Source of the DNA: Ferruginibacter sp.
GTDB taxonomy: Bacteria > Bacteroidota > Bacteroidia > Chitinophagales > Chitinophagaceae
Direction of reading: 5' to 3'
NCBI GenBank assembly: GCA_017983695.1
Contig: JAGOAX010000001.1
Span: 416,160-480,159 of the forward strand
Length of the DNA stretch: 64,000 nt
Shown: positions 54,249 through 62,379 of the stretch, piece by piece
Layout of the letters: every line of letters begins with the position of its first letter
How positions within the stretch are numbered: position 1 is the first letter of the stretch
The notes under the pieces: generated by a model
Databases searched by the model: none
What the model saw: only the letters and a program-made list of their open reading frames with translations
Told to the model about the DNA's origin: nothing
Position numbers and translations under genes: made by a program

Positions 54249-56141
54249 ATGTTGAAAAAGCATTCTTTTTTAGTTGTTTTTATATTGCTGCGTTTTTCAG
54301 GTTTTACACAAACGTTGCCAGACAGCAATTTTATTGATATTGCATCCATAAATGACTCAGCCAACATTACAAAAAACACCTTCCTTTTTTTCGATAGTAA
54401 TAATGTGGCCAACCCCAACAATATTACACAGGAACAATTTGTACCGCTAACCAGTTTTAGTTATAAAAAACATATCTCCCGTGCCCTGGTATCAAAAAAC
54501 GCTTACCTGCAAATTGCTTTATCTAACAGCAGCAGCACAGCTAGCGACACCGTTTTTTTGTTTCCGGGGAGCATGTTCGACAAAATTATTTTTTATGAAA
54601 GTACCCCGGGCACTGCTTTAAAGTATCTTGGGGACGGTACTGAATCCGGGTTTTGTAAACTGATTCTTGCCCCGGCAGAAAGAAAAACAATAATAGTAAA
54701 ACTTAAATTCTGCCGGCAGGAGTACAACTATTTAAGGCCCCAGCTTATACAAAACCATTATTTAAAAACCTACAATGCTGTTTCCCGAACAAGAATTGAA
54801 GACATGAGAAATATCGGCTTATTACTCAGTGGTATTCTTTTAATGATGATTGTTTTTATAATTGTGAATTATGCATTGACTCCTAAAAAAGAATTTCTGT
54901 ATTACCTGGGTTATGCTGTTTGCATGTTTTTACTGGTACTTTTCTTTGCGCTGCTGGGCGTTACCTGGGGTGGCTTTACAAGTTTTTTTATTGGTTACTT
55001 CGACCTGTTTTTGCTGATAACCGGCAATGTTTTTTACCTGGCTTTTACCCGTCATTTTTTAAATACAAAAAACAATTATAAAATACTGGATAATACCTTT
55101 AAAGCTGCCGAATTATTCTTGTTATTCCTTTTACTCGTTTTTACCGCAGTTCACTATTTTACCCAGTGGTACCTGGTAGAATATATACTGGAAAACCTGA
55201 TGAAGATTATTGTTTTAGCCATTGGTATCTTATTTATAATAATTGCTTTTAAACAGAAACAGCGACTGATCATTTACCTGGCAGTGGGCAGTGCATTTGC
55301 AATCTTTTTCTCCCTTATCTCATTAGCTATTATATTGCTAAGAATTCCAACTATGGGAATTTTTAGTAACGCCTTGTTTTATTATGATATCGGGCTCGTA
55401 TTTGCCTTATCATTTTTTCTTTTAGGTTTAACCTATAAAAACCGCAAAGAAATTATAGAAAAAACAAAAGAGCAGGAAGCTTTGAAATTAGATGTTGAAA
55501 AGAAAGTGCTGGAAAACCAGATTGCTATAATACAGGCACAGCAGGAAGAGCGAAACCGCATCAGCGCTGATATGCACGATGACCTGGGCGCCGGTATGAC
55601 GACAATAAGATTGTACAGCGAACTGGCTAAAGGAAAATTAGCAGACAGACCTATTCCTGAAATTGAAAAAATATCATCTTCAGCTAATGAATTGCTTAAT
55701 AAGATGAATGCCATTATATGGAGTATGAGCAGCAGCAACGATTCGCTGGGGAATATGGTTGCTTATGTACGCAGTTATTCATTGGAGTATTTTGAAAACA
55801 CAGGCATCAATTGCAAAATAAACATTCCGGAAAACCTTCCGAATATTGTTATAGGTGGGGAAGTAAGAAGAAATGTTTTTTTAGTTGTAAAAGAAGCACT
55901 CAATAATATTTTGAAACATTCAAAAGCCACTGAAGTTGCCATTACATTAGAGTTGGTGCCCGGCGGTCTTAAACTTTTAATTCAGGACAACGGTGTAGGG
56001 ATTGACCTTGAAAAATTAAGGCAGTTTGGTAATGGCCTGAAAAATATGAAAAAAAGAATGGAAGATATTGGAGCCGAATTTTTTATTGAAAATAACAATG
56101 GTACACTGATTACACTGTTCGGGCTTAATTCAGCACTTTAA
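54249..56141 (+). CDS. 7TMR-DISM sensor histidine kinase
   Basis: A 630-residue kinase. Signal peptide MLKKHSFLVVFILLRFSGFT, an extracytoplasmic 7TMR-DISMED2-like beta domain at ~25-175, and seven transmembrane helices at ~185-395 ('GLLLSGILLMMIVFIIVNYA' onward). A coiled coil leads to the HisKA_3 DHp, with phosphoacceptor His443 in 'ISADMHDDLGAGMTT'. The HATPase domain has 'VKEALNNILKHS', 'IQDNGVGIDL' and 'GNGLKNMKKRM'. No response regulator gene is adjacent, so it is an orphan within the window. The ATG at 54249 is chosen because it begins the signal peptide. Confidence 0.92.
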   Translation: MLKKHSFLVVFILLRFSGFTQTLPDSNFIDIASINDSANITKNTFLFFDSNNVANPNNITQEQFVPLTSFSYKKHISRALVSKNAYLQIALSNSSSTASDTVFLFPGSMFDKIIFYESTPGTALKYLGDGTESGFCKLILAPAERKTIIVKLKFCRQEYNYLRPQLIQNHYLKTYNAVSRTRIEDMRNIGLLLSGILLMMIVFIIVNYALTPKKEFLYYLGYAVCMFLLVLFFALLGVTWGGFTSFFIGYFDLFLLITGNVFYLAFTRHFLNTKNNYKILDNTFKAAELFLLFLLLVFTAVHYFTQWYLVEYILENLMKIIVLAIGILFIIIAFKQKQRLIIYLAVGSAFAIFFSLISLAIILLRIPTMGIFSNALFYYDIGLVFALSFFLLGLTYKNRKEIIEKTKEQEALKLDVEKKVLENQIAIIQAQQEERNRISADMHDDLGAGMTTIRLYSELAKGKLADRPIPEIEKISSSANELLNKMNAIIWSMSSSNDSLGNMVAYVRSYSLEYFENTGINCKINIPENLPNIVIGGEVRRNVFLVVKEALNNILKHSKATEVAITLELVPGGLKLLIQDNGVGIDLEKLRQFGNGLKNMKKRMEDIGAEFFIENNNGTLITLFGLNSAL

Positions 56142-56512
56142 TTTTTTTTATACACTCCAGCTCCCAGTAACAGCCAGCCCAGTATAAAACAAAGGCCGCC
56201 AAAAGGTGTAATAGCGCCAATCCATTTCATTGATTGCACCCCGGTTAATACATACAATGAACCCGAAAATAAAATAATGCCGCAAACAAAAAGAATACCT
56301 GCCCATTGTAATAATTTACCTGTAAAATCTTTGTACAGTATCCCTACAGCCAACAAAGCAAAAGCATGGTAAAACTGGTAGCGTACCCCTGTTTCAAAAG
56401 TCTGCAAACTTTCCGGCGATAGTTTTTCTTTTAACGCATGTGCGCCAAAAGCGCCCAGGATAACTGCCAGCGCAGCAACACATGCGGCAGTTATAATAAA
56501 TTTTTTGTGCAT
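56138..56512 (-). CDS. DUF423 family membrane protein
   Basis: A 124-residue small membrane protein with four helices and the family signature 'GAFGAHALKEKLSPESLQTF' followed by 'TGVRYQFYHAFALLAVG'. The C-terminus is 'ITPFGGLCFILGWLLLG'. The family (YgdD-like) is widespread but uncharacterised. It overlaps the convergent kinase gene by 4 bp. Confidence 0.92.
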   Translation of the reverse strand: MHKKFIITAACVAALAVILGAFGAHALKEKLSPESLQTFETGVRYQFYHAFALLAVGILYKDFTGKLLQWAGILFVCGIILFSGSLYVLTGVQSMKWIGAITPFGGLCFILGWLLLGAGVYKKN

Positions 56513-56530
56513 CGTTTCGAACTTATAGTT

Positions 56531-57061
56531 TTAGATGAGTGAATTAATTGTTGCTGCGGTTATTTCATTTACAGGTAAAATTATTTTTGCTGTGCTGTAA
56601 AATGGCTCCCGTTCTTTTAATTTTTGCTCTATAAAAAATGTTAGTTCCGATGGATGAAGCCCTTTTATCAGCGGCCTTTTTTCCTGCTCGGTAATTACCC
56701 GTTTTACAATATCGCCTGGTGTTGCAGCAAGGTAAACTGTAGTGCCATGTTCATTCATCCATTGCATATTATTATTAAAACAAGGTGTGCCACCACCGCA
56801 GGCTACAATGCAATTCCTTTTGCCTGAAAATGTTTTTAAGGTTTCAGTTTCTTTTTGCCTGAAATACGCTTCCCCATTTTGCTCAAATATTTCCGCAATG
56901 GTTTTATGCTCCTGCTGCTCTATAACTTCATCAAGATCAAAAAAGGGCATACCGGTTTGCCGGGCCCATAAGCTACCCCAGTATGTTTTGCCACTGCCCA
57001 TAAAACCGATGAGAAAGATACAGCCCCCATCCCCTAAAGGGGAGATATTCGAAGTAATCAT
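56531..57061 (-). CDS. aroK: Shikimate kinase
   Basis: A ~176-residue shikimate kinase. Walker A 'GFMGSGKTYWGSLWA', the shikimate-binding 'FFDLDEVIEQQEHKTIAEIF', 'CGGGTPCF', and the lid Arg in 'EQEKRPLIKGL'. It phosphorylates shikimate in aromatic amino acid synthesis. Normal homologues begin a few residues before 'IFLIGFMGSG'. Here the N-terminus 'MITSNISPLGDGGC' is encoded by a CCCCTTTAGGGG-type dispersed repeat, so the start codon has probably been replaced. An ATG at 57085 is the alternative. Confidence 0.9.
   Translation of the reverse strand: MITSNISPLGDGGCIFLIGFMGSGKTYWGSLWARQTGMPFFDLDEVIEQQEHKTIAEIFEQNGEAYFRQKETETLKTFSGKRNCIVACGGGTPCFNNNMQWMNEHGTTVYLAATPGDIVKRVITEQEKRPLIKGLHPSELTFFIEQKLKEREPFYSTAKIILPVNEITAATINSLI
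57022..57046. repeat. CCCCTAAAGGGG-type dispersed repeat inside the aroK start
   Basis: A near-palindromic core CCCCTAAAGGGG with a GC-rich flank, unlike the surrounding AT-rich DNA. It encodes the odd 'SPLGDGG' at the AroK N-terminus. A related element in the opposite orientation is at 57173-57203. Confidence 0.6.
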
Positions 57062-57172
57062 GCAATTTGTTATAACTGAAAACACGAAATTACAGTAATA
57101 AAATTACAGGATTGAGTAATTAGAAATGGTTGTAAAAATATTAGGTTACTCTTTCGCTAAAATTTCCGCAAG

Positions 57173-57203
57173 TTCACCCTTTAGGGGGCGGAGGGGGTTT
57201 TAG
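57173..57203. repeat. Second CCCTTTAGGG-type repeat
   Basis: It contains CACCCTTTAGGGGGCGG followed by AGGGGGTTTTAG, inverted relative to 57022-57046. It stands 3 bp from the end of the carboxypeptidase-regulatory-domain gene, and the two elements bracket the aroK upstream region. Confidence 0.6.
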
Positions 57204-57205
57204 TC

Positions 57206-57847
57206 TTATTTCTTCTTCTTAAAATCTCCCCGCTTCCAGGCTTTAATAAACTCGGCCCAGGCAAAAGGATTGAAAATATTTTGTGGAGGAACCTGCCCGG
57301 CATAATAGGCCTTATTACCTGCCTGCTTTAAAAACTGGTTGCTGGCTTCCCGGCCATCCGAAGGCAGGTTGGCAACTAAAATGCGCCTTGTGGCTATATC
57401 ATTATTTTTCCTGGCAATGGTAATATAATCATCAGGCACAGGGTTATTTACAAAATCCCTTTCAAACTGCGCCCTCGATGGCCTGGATTTGATGATGGTT
57501 GCAGGTAGATAAACCGTATCGTTTGTCATTAACTGGATAACACTTTGCAGGTTACCCTCTAGCGTTTTGGAAATAGTAATAGTTTTTGATTTATACCCAA
57601 CACTGCTGAATTCAATTTCATCGCCTTTTAAAACCACAATGCTGAAAACACCTTTATCATTTGTTACTGTACCACGCCCTTGTCCTTTTACCACCACACT
57701 CACACTTTCCAGTCCTTTTAAGCTGTCAGCTGTCATTACCAATCCATACAATTGTACAACCGAATCTTTAAAAGATTCAAACTGTGCTTTTGACTGCATT
57801 GGTTTGATAAAGCAAAAAATAAAAGCTATAAGTAAAAATCTACGCAT
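57206..57847 (-). CDS. Secreted protein with carboxypeptidase-like regulatory domain
   Basis: A 213-residue protein. Signal peptide MRRFLLIAFIFCFIKPMQSK. Residues ~30-110 form a CarboxypepD_reg-like beta sandwich ('LYGLVMTADSLKGLESVSVV', 'VTNDKGVFSIVVLKGDEIEF', 'SVGYKSKTITI'), the module found at the N-terminus of TonB-dependent receptors, here without a barrel. The C-terminal ~80 residues are basic ('AWKRGDFKKKK'). Probably periplasmic or outer-membrane associated; role unknown. Confidence 0.85.
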   Translation of the reverse strand: MRRFLLIAFIFCFIKPMQSKAQFESFKDSVVQLYGLVMTADSLKGLESVSVVVKGQGRGTVTNDKGVFSIVVLKGDEIEFSSVGYKSKTITISKTLEGNLQSVIQLMTNDTVYLPATIIKSRPSRAQFERDFVNNPVPDDYITIARKNNDIATRRILVANLPSDGREASNQFLKQAGNKAYYAGQVPPQNIFNPFAWAEFIKAWKRGDFKKKK

Positions 57848-58018
57848 TAATAAAAGTTAAATAATGGTATGCAGTTGAAGTGAGTGACACAACGATGTTC
57901 AATGGCATTCCAAAAGCTTGTCCCCAAAAATAACAACATTCCTTAATTAATAAACAAAGTAAAGGCATGAGTGTTTAAATTTGTGGTTTAAACCGGTTTT
58001 TTAACAAATAATTGAACG

Positions 58019-59119
58019 ATGACAAACGAGGATATACTGAAAGCGCTTAGTAACGTACAGGAGCCCGATTTGGGGAAGGATTTGGTTACCCTGAACATGA
58101 TAAAAGATATTACAATTGATGGTAATAATGTTGCCTTTACTATTGTACTGACCACGCCAGCCTGCCCTATGAAGGATATGATGCGGATGGCCAGTGAAAA
58201 TGCAGTAAAACTGTTGGTAAATAAAGAAGCTGTAGTAACTGTAAATTTTACTGCCAATACCAGCAGCAACAGGAAAGATGCTAAAACAATTTTAAAAGGT
58301 GTTAAAAATATTATTGCTATTGTAAGCGGTAAAGGCGGTGTAGGCAAAAGTACAGTGGCGAGCAATTTTGCACTGGCGCTGGCAGCCGATGGTGCAAAAG
58401 TAGGTTTGATGGATGCAGATATTTACGGGCCCAGCCAGCACATTATGTTTGGCGTACGTGGCGAAAGACCATTGATGAAAGATGATGGTGAAGGCAAAGG
58501 GTTGATTGTACCCATTGAAAAATTTGGGATAAAAATGATGAGCATTGGCTTGCTGATTGATGAAAAGCAAGCCGTGGTTTGGCGTGGACCAATGGTGAGC
58601 AGTGCCATACGCCAGTTTGTAACCGAAGTAGATTGGGGTGAACTGGATTATTTAGTGATTGATATGCCACCGGGCACCGGCGATATTCATTTAACCATTG
58701 TACAAACGGTGCCGGTAACGGGTGTAATTGTAGTAACCACTCCACAGTTGGTATCGCTGGCAGATGCCAGAAAAGGTATAGCTATGTTTGGGCAGGCACA
58801 ACTTAAAGTACCGGTAATTGGGCTGGTAGAAAACATGAGTTACTTTACGCCGGCAGAACTGCCCGATAATAAATATTACATTTTTGGAAAAGACGGCGGT
58901 AAAAATTTAGCAGATGAATTTGACATTCCCTTCCTGGGACAAATACCTATTGTGCAAAGTATACGGGAAGGTGGTGACAGTGGTGTGCCGATAATGGCAA
59001 GCGATGACATGATCAGTAAAAAAGCTTTTGAAGATTTTGCCGGCAATGCTGTAAGAGGAATTGCTATGCGTAATGTGAATTATGAGCCAACTAAAATACA
59101 GGAGATAATTACTCAGTAA
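58019..59119 (+). CDS. Mrp/NBP35 family Fe-S carrier ATPase
   Basis: A 366-residue protein. N-terminal DUF59/MIP18-like domain ~1-85 ('LSNVQEPDLGKDLVTLNMI', 'TTPACPMKDMM'), then the Mrp P-loop domain: deviant Walker A 'GKGGVGKSTVASNFALAL', 'LMDADIYGPSQHIMFG', and 'YLVIDMPPGTGDIHLT'. It likely carries Fe-S clusters to apoproteins. The C-terminal CxxC seen after 'NMSYF' in many bacterial homologues is absent ('ENMSYFTPAELPDNKYY'), which I take to be typical for this phylum. TAAATTTG about 40 bp upstream matches a -7 box. Confidence 0.92.
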   Translation: MTNEDILKALSNVQEPDLGKDLVTLNMIKDITIDGNNVAFTIVLTTPACPMKDMMRMASENAVKLLVNKEAVVTVNFTANTSSNRKDAKTILKGVKNIIAIVSGKGGVGKSTVASNFALALAADGAKVGLMDADIYGPSQHIMFGVRGERPLMKDDGEGKGLIVPIEKFGIKMMSIGLLIDEKQAVVWRGPMVSSAIRQFVTEVDWGELDYLVIDMPPGTGDIHLTIVQTVPVTGVIVVTTPQLVSLADARKGIAMFGQAQLKVPVIGLVENMSYFTPAELPDNKYYIFGKDGGKNLADEFDIPFLGQIPIVQSIREGGDSGVPIMASDDMISKKAFEDFAGNAVRGIAMRNVNYEPTKIQEIITQ

Positions 59120-59217
59120 CTTAACCTTTTTGTAACCACCATTACAGCTTTGATGTGCGGCATTGGCGTCGCACTCTTGTACATTTGTATTACTATTCAA
59201 CAAAGCACTCCGCTGAT

Positions 59218-60144
59218 ATGAAATACTTTTCCATAGCTTTATTCCTGGGCATTTTATTTTCCTGTACTACAAATAAAAAAATGGCTGCTACTACAAATGA
59301 AGTGCAAAAGTCCCCTTCAGGGAGTTTGGGTGCTGCCTTTGATAAACAAGGCCATCGGGGGTGCCGTGGTTTAATGCCGGAGAATACCATTCCGGCAATG
59401 ATACATGCTTTGGATTTAGGGGTAACTACTTTGGAAATGGATATTGCGTTTACAAAAGACGGTGTGGCCATTCTTTCGCATGAGCCGTTTTTTAATCATG
59501 AGTTAACTACAAAAGCCGATGGTAGCTTTATAACCGAAAAAGAAGAAAAGAATTTCAATATTTATAAAATGAGCTTTGCCGAAACGCAGACTTATGATGT
59601 AGGCTTAAAATCTCATCTACGTTTTCCGCAGCAGCAAAAAATGGCCGTACACAAACCCGGCCTTGCCGCTTTGTTCGATAGTGTAAAACAATACATGGCC
59701 ACAAGTAACAGGCCTTTTCCTTATTTCAACATCGAAACAAAAACACAACCTGCCACCGATAATATTTACCACCCGGCACCGGAAGCCTTTGTAGATATGC
59801 TGATGAAAGTGATTAAAGAAAAGGGAATGGAGGATTTTGTTATCATCCAATCTTTTGACATACGTACATTGCAGTACCTGCATAAAAAATATCCAACAGT
59901 TTCAACAGCATTACTAATTGAAGATTATGATAAAAGAAGCTGGTGGGAGCAGGTTACTGAATTAGGTTTTCACCCTTCTGTATATAGTCCGCATTATTCA
60001 TTAGTAAGCAGAGAGCTTATTTTACATTGCAAAAACTATAAAACCAAAGTAATTCCGTGGACTGTGAATGATAAAAAAGAAATAGAAAGATTAAAGGCAT
60101 TGGGTGTGGATGGAATAATTAGTGATTACCCGGATTTATTCTGA
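59218..60144 (+). CDS. Glycerophosphodiester phosphodiesterase (lipoprotein)
   Basis: A 308-residue GDPD. The start at 59218 gives MKYFSIALFLGILFSCTTNK, a lipoprotein signal with Cys in 'LFSC'. TIM-barrel motifs are 'GHRGCRGLMPENTIPAMIHA' (catalytic His and metal Glu), 'TTLEMDIAFTKDGVAILSHE' (ExD and second His), 'YFNIETKT', 'IIQSFDIRTLQYL' and 'VIPWTVNDKKEIERLKALGV'. It hydrolyses glycerophosphodiesters to glycerol 3-phosphate and an alcohol, probably in the periplasm. A perfect -7 element TACATTTG lies at 59180-59187. Confidence 0.93.
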   Translation: MKYFSIALFLGILFSCTTNKKMAATTNEVQKSPSGSLGAAFDKQGHRGCRGLMPENTIPAMIHALDLGVTTLEMDIAFTKDGVAILSHEPFFNHELTTKADGSFITEKEEKNFNIYKMSFAETQTYDVGLKSHLRFPQQQKMAVHKPGLAALFDSVKQYMATSNRPFPYFNIETKTQPATDNIYHPAPEAFVDMLMKVIKEKGMEDFVIIQSFDIRTLQYLHKKYPTVSTALLIEDYDKRSWWEQVTELGFHPSVYSPHYSLVSRELILHCKNYKTKVIPWTVNDKKEIERLKALGVDGIISDYPDLF

Positions 60145-60154
60145 TGAATAAAAA

Positions 60155-60227
60155 ATGGAACGCTGATCATCATGATAGTTAGGATTTAATATGATCTTAT
60201 CTGCGTTAATCATAAAAATCTGCGTTC
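60155..60227. repeat. 73-bp palindromic MITE-like element
   Basis: The left end GAACGCTGAT and right end ATCTGCGTTC are imperfect inverted copies. The right end AATCATAAAAATCTGCGTTC (60208-60227) matches the termini of the GxxExxY cassette at 61240-61750. An internal ATCTGCGTTAATCATAAAA gives a second partial terminus. No gene fits inside. It lies between convergent genes and touches the stop codon of the decarboxylase gene. Confidence 0.65.
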
Positions 60228-61213
60228 TAAACTCCCAGCCAATCATTCGCATTTTTAAACAACAGTTTTTCCTGCAACTCCTTTTCAAAGCCCATCGCTT
60301 CAATTAATTTCCCGGGATGATGTTCTCCCAATGGAAAAGGATAATCACTACCCAAACAAATTTTATCTTCCCCCATCACATCAATTATGTATTGCATCGC
60401 TTTTTCATCATGCACCAAACTGTCAATCCAGAATTTACCAATATAATCCCTCGGATTAATGGTATTATCCACCGCCACCAGGTCCGGCCGTACATTAAAC
60501 CCGTGCTCAATTCTTCCTATTGTTAATGGAAAACTTCCGCCGCCATGTGCAAATGCCAGTCTAAGTTTTGGAAAAGCCTGCAACACACCGCCAAATATCA
60601 TCGAGCAAATAGCTCTTGAAGTTTCGGCAGGCATGCCCACCAGCCACGGCAACCAGTACTTTTGCATTTGTGTCTCCCCCATCATTTCCCAGGGATGAAT
60701 GAATAAAGCGCAGCCCAATTCTTCGGCACGTTTATAAAAAGGGAAGAATTTTTTATCTGATAAATTTTCGCCGTTGATATTGCTGCCAATTTCAAGCCCC
60801 GGCATTTTTAATTCATTAACACAGCGTTCCATTTCTTTAATCGCTAAATCAATATCCTGCAAAGGCACCGTTCCAATACCAATAAAACGCTGTGGGTTTT
60901 TAGCAACTGTATCTGCAATATGATCATTAAAAAACCGGCTGGTCTCCAAACCATCTTTGGGCTTTGCCCAATAATTAAATAACACCGGGATGGTAGAAAG
61001 TACCTGCACGGTTACATCTGTTGCATCCATTTCTTTCATGCGTAGTGTTGCATCAAAACAATTATCCTCTACTTCTCTAAACAATTTATCACCCTTCATC
61101 ATACAGGCTTTGCAATTGCGGTGTTCTAAATGTATAAATTCACCATAGCCAAATTTTTGTACCCAGTTGGGCATTTTATCCGGCATGATATGTGTGTGGA
61201 TGTCGATTTTCAT
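60227..61213 (-). CDS. 2-amino-3-carboxymuconate-6-semialdehyde decarboxylase (ACMSD)
   Basis: A 328-residue amidohydrolase-superfamily decarboxylase. The zinc site is His6 and His8 in 'MKIDIHTHIMP', His in 'CALFIHPWEMMG' and Asp in 'CLGSDYPFPLGEHHPG'. 'NYWAKPKDGLETSRFFND' and 'LAFAHGGGSFPLTIGRIEHG' are diagnostic for ACMSD. It converts ACMS to 2-aminomuconate semialdehyde in tryptophan/3-hydroxyanthranilate breakdown. The dioxygenase that makes its substrate is upstream on the same strand; a mobile-looking cassette now separates the two. Confidence 0.94.
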   Translation of the reverse strand: MKIDIHTHIMPDKMPNWVQKFGYGEFIHLEHRNCKACMMKGDKLFREVEDNCFDATLRMKEMDATDVTVQVLSTIPVLFNYWAKPKDGLETSRFFNDHIADTVAKNPQRFIGIGTVPLQDIDLAIKEMERCVNELKMPGLEIGSNINGENLSDKKFFPFYKRAEELGCALFIHPWEMMGETQMQKYWLPWLVGMPAETSRAICSMIFGGVLQAFPKLRLAFAHGGGSFPLTIGRIEHGFNVRPDLVAVDNTINPRDYIGKFWIDSLVHDEKAMQYIIDVMGEDKICLGSDYPFPLGEHHPGKLIEAMGFEKELQEKLLFKNANDWLGV

Positions 61214-61239
61214 GAAAAGAGAACTTCGTTCTTTAGTTA

Positions 61240-61750
61240 GAACGCAGATTTTTATGATGGTTATGATTTATTATGATAGTACTTTTCTTATTCTTTGTAT
61301 TCGGACGAAAACACTTTTCTTTTAAATTCTGGTTTCTTTCCAAAATTTAAAAGAAGCCCCACTTCAATTTCGGTAGCCTTTAAATAATTGATTAATTGAA
61401 CTTCATGTTCAGCAGTGATAGCGGAAGCTGCTTTTATTTCTACAATTACAAACTTATTTACGATCATGTCAGCAATATAAAGGCCTACCACTTCATTATC
61501 ATAAAACACTTCTATTGGGCATTGAAACAAGCAATTTAAACCAAGTTTTTTACACTCAATTGCTAAAGCCTTTTCGTAAACTTTTTCCAAAAAACCATAC
61601 CCCAATTTATTATAAACGTTATAAAAGGCTTTTATCACAAGTTCAGTAATATCGCTGTACTTATAATTATCAATCATAAAGTATTGATTTGAGTATAAAC
61701 ATTTATAATAACACCTACGAAAATCATAACCATCATAAAAATCGGCGTTC
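61240..61750. mobile_element. Transposase-less cassette carrying a GxxExxY gene, 29-bp inverted repeats
   Basis: The ends 61240-61268 and 61722-61750 are inverted copies over 29 bp with one mismatch. They share the terminus GAACGC-N-GATTTTTATGAT with the empty element at 60155-60227. The only gene inside is the PD-(D/E)XK GxxExxY gene. The cassette starts 26 bp after the decarboxylase start codon (minus-strand view) and ends 4 bp from the dioxygenase stop, so it is inserted within the operon. Confidence 0.78.
61288..61677 (-). CDS. GxxExxY protein (PD-(D/E)XK nuclease superfamily)
   Basis: A 129-residue protein with the eponymous 'GFLEKVYEKALAIECKKLGL' and a nuclease-like core: Asp in 'LYIADMIVNKFVIVEIKAAS' and the E-I-K triad, then 'HEVQLINYLKATEIEVGLLL' with the Q-x-x-x-Y motif IV. 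These match the PDDEXK_3 family; activity has not been shown for most members. The ATG at 61677 (MIDNYKYSDIT) fits homologues; an in-frame extension to 61794 overlaps the dioxygenase gene and is rejected. It lies in an inverted-repeat cassette. Confidence 0.88.
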   Translation of the reverse strand: MIDNYKYSDITELVIKAFYNVYNKLGYGFLEKVYEKALAIECKKLGLNCLFQCPIEVFYDNEVVGLYIADMIVNKFVIVEIKAASAITAEHEVQLINYLKATEIEVGLLLNFGKKPEFKRKVFSSEYKE

Positions 61751-61754
61751 CCTC

Positions 61755-62279
61755 CTATCCTTTCCGCACCGGAGGTGCCATCACTGCTCCACATTTACTA
61801 CAGGTCCGTTTATGTTCATCTTTATAAAAACCTTCCATAACCGGTGGTAATTGCGTAACAATATCCGTAATCACTTTATACTCTTCGTACAATTTATCAC
61901 CACAGTTTTCGCAATACCATAAAAACCCATCTTCTTCAGTTTCCCTTACTTTTTCTATTACAAGGCCAACTGTATTTGGGCCCCGCTGTGGCGAATGTGG
62001 TGTTTTTGGGGGCAGTAAAAACATATCCCCTTCGTTAATAGGAATATCCTTTGGCACCCCAACGTCAATTATTTTTAATATAATGTTGCCTTCTACCTGG
62101 TAATACAGCTCTTCACTTTCGTTATAATGATAATCTTTACGTGCATTGGGTCCACCCACCACCATCACAATAAAATTCTCGGCATCTTTATATATGCATT
62201 GATTACCCACAGGCGGCTTCAGCAAATCCCGGTGTTCATCAATCCATTTTTTTAAATTAAAAGGAGCTGCTACTGGCAT
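61755..62279 (-). CDS. nbaC: 3-hydroxyanthranilate 3,4-dioxygenase
   Basis: A 174-residue cupin dioxygenase. Iron ligands are His and Glu in 'RKDYHYNESEELYYQ' and His in 'LPPKTPHSPQRG'; Arg in the 'GGPNARKDY' segment binds substrate. The C-terminal rubredoxin-like site has two Cys pairs ('WYCENCG', 'TCSKCG'), as in bacterial enzymes. It opens 3-hydroxyanthranilate to ACMS. The ATG at 62279 (MPVAAPFNLKKW) is the conserved start; 62342 adds an unrelated extension. Divergent from the semialdehyde dehydrogenase gene with ~100 bp between. Confidence 0.94.
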   Translation of the reverse strand: MPVAAPFNLKKWIDEHRDLLKPPVGNQCIYKDAENFIVMVVGGPNARKDYHYNESEELYYQVEGNIILKIIDVGVPKDIPINEGDMFLLPPKTPHSPQRGPNTVGLVIEKVRETEEDGFLWYCENCGDKLYEEYKVITDIVTQLPPVMEGFYKDEHKRTCSKCGAVMAPPVRKG

Positions 62280-62379
62280 AACAAATGTTTTAGAATCGTA
62301 AGTTAAATATTTTTTTCTACCCAATACCAACTCATAATTCATAAACCATAATTCATCACTAAATTATTTACCTTTAAGT

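Noticed and set aside
61678..61794. Extended GxxExxY start at 61794
   Set aside because: The extension overlaps the dioxygenase 3' end and crosses the inverted repeat; homologues start at the 'MIDNYKYSDIT' position.
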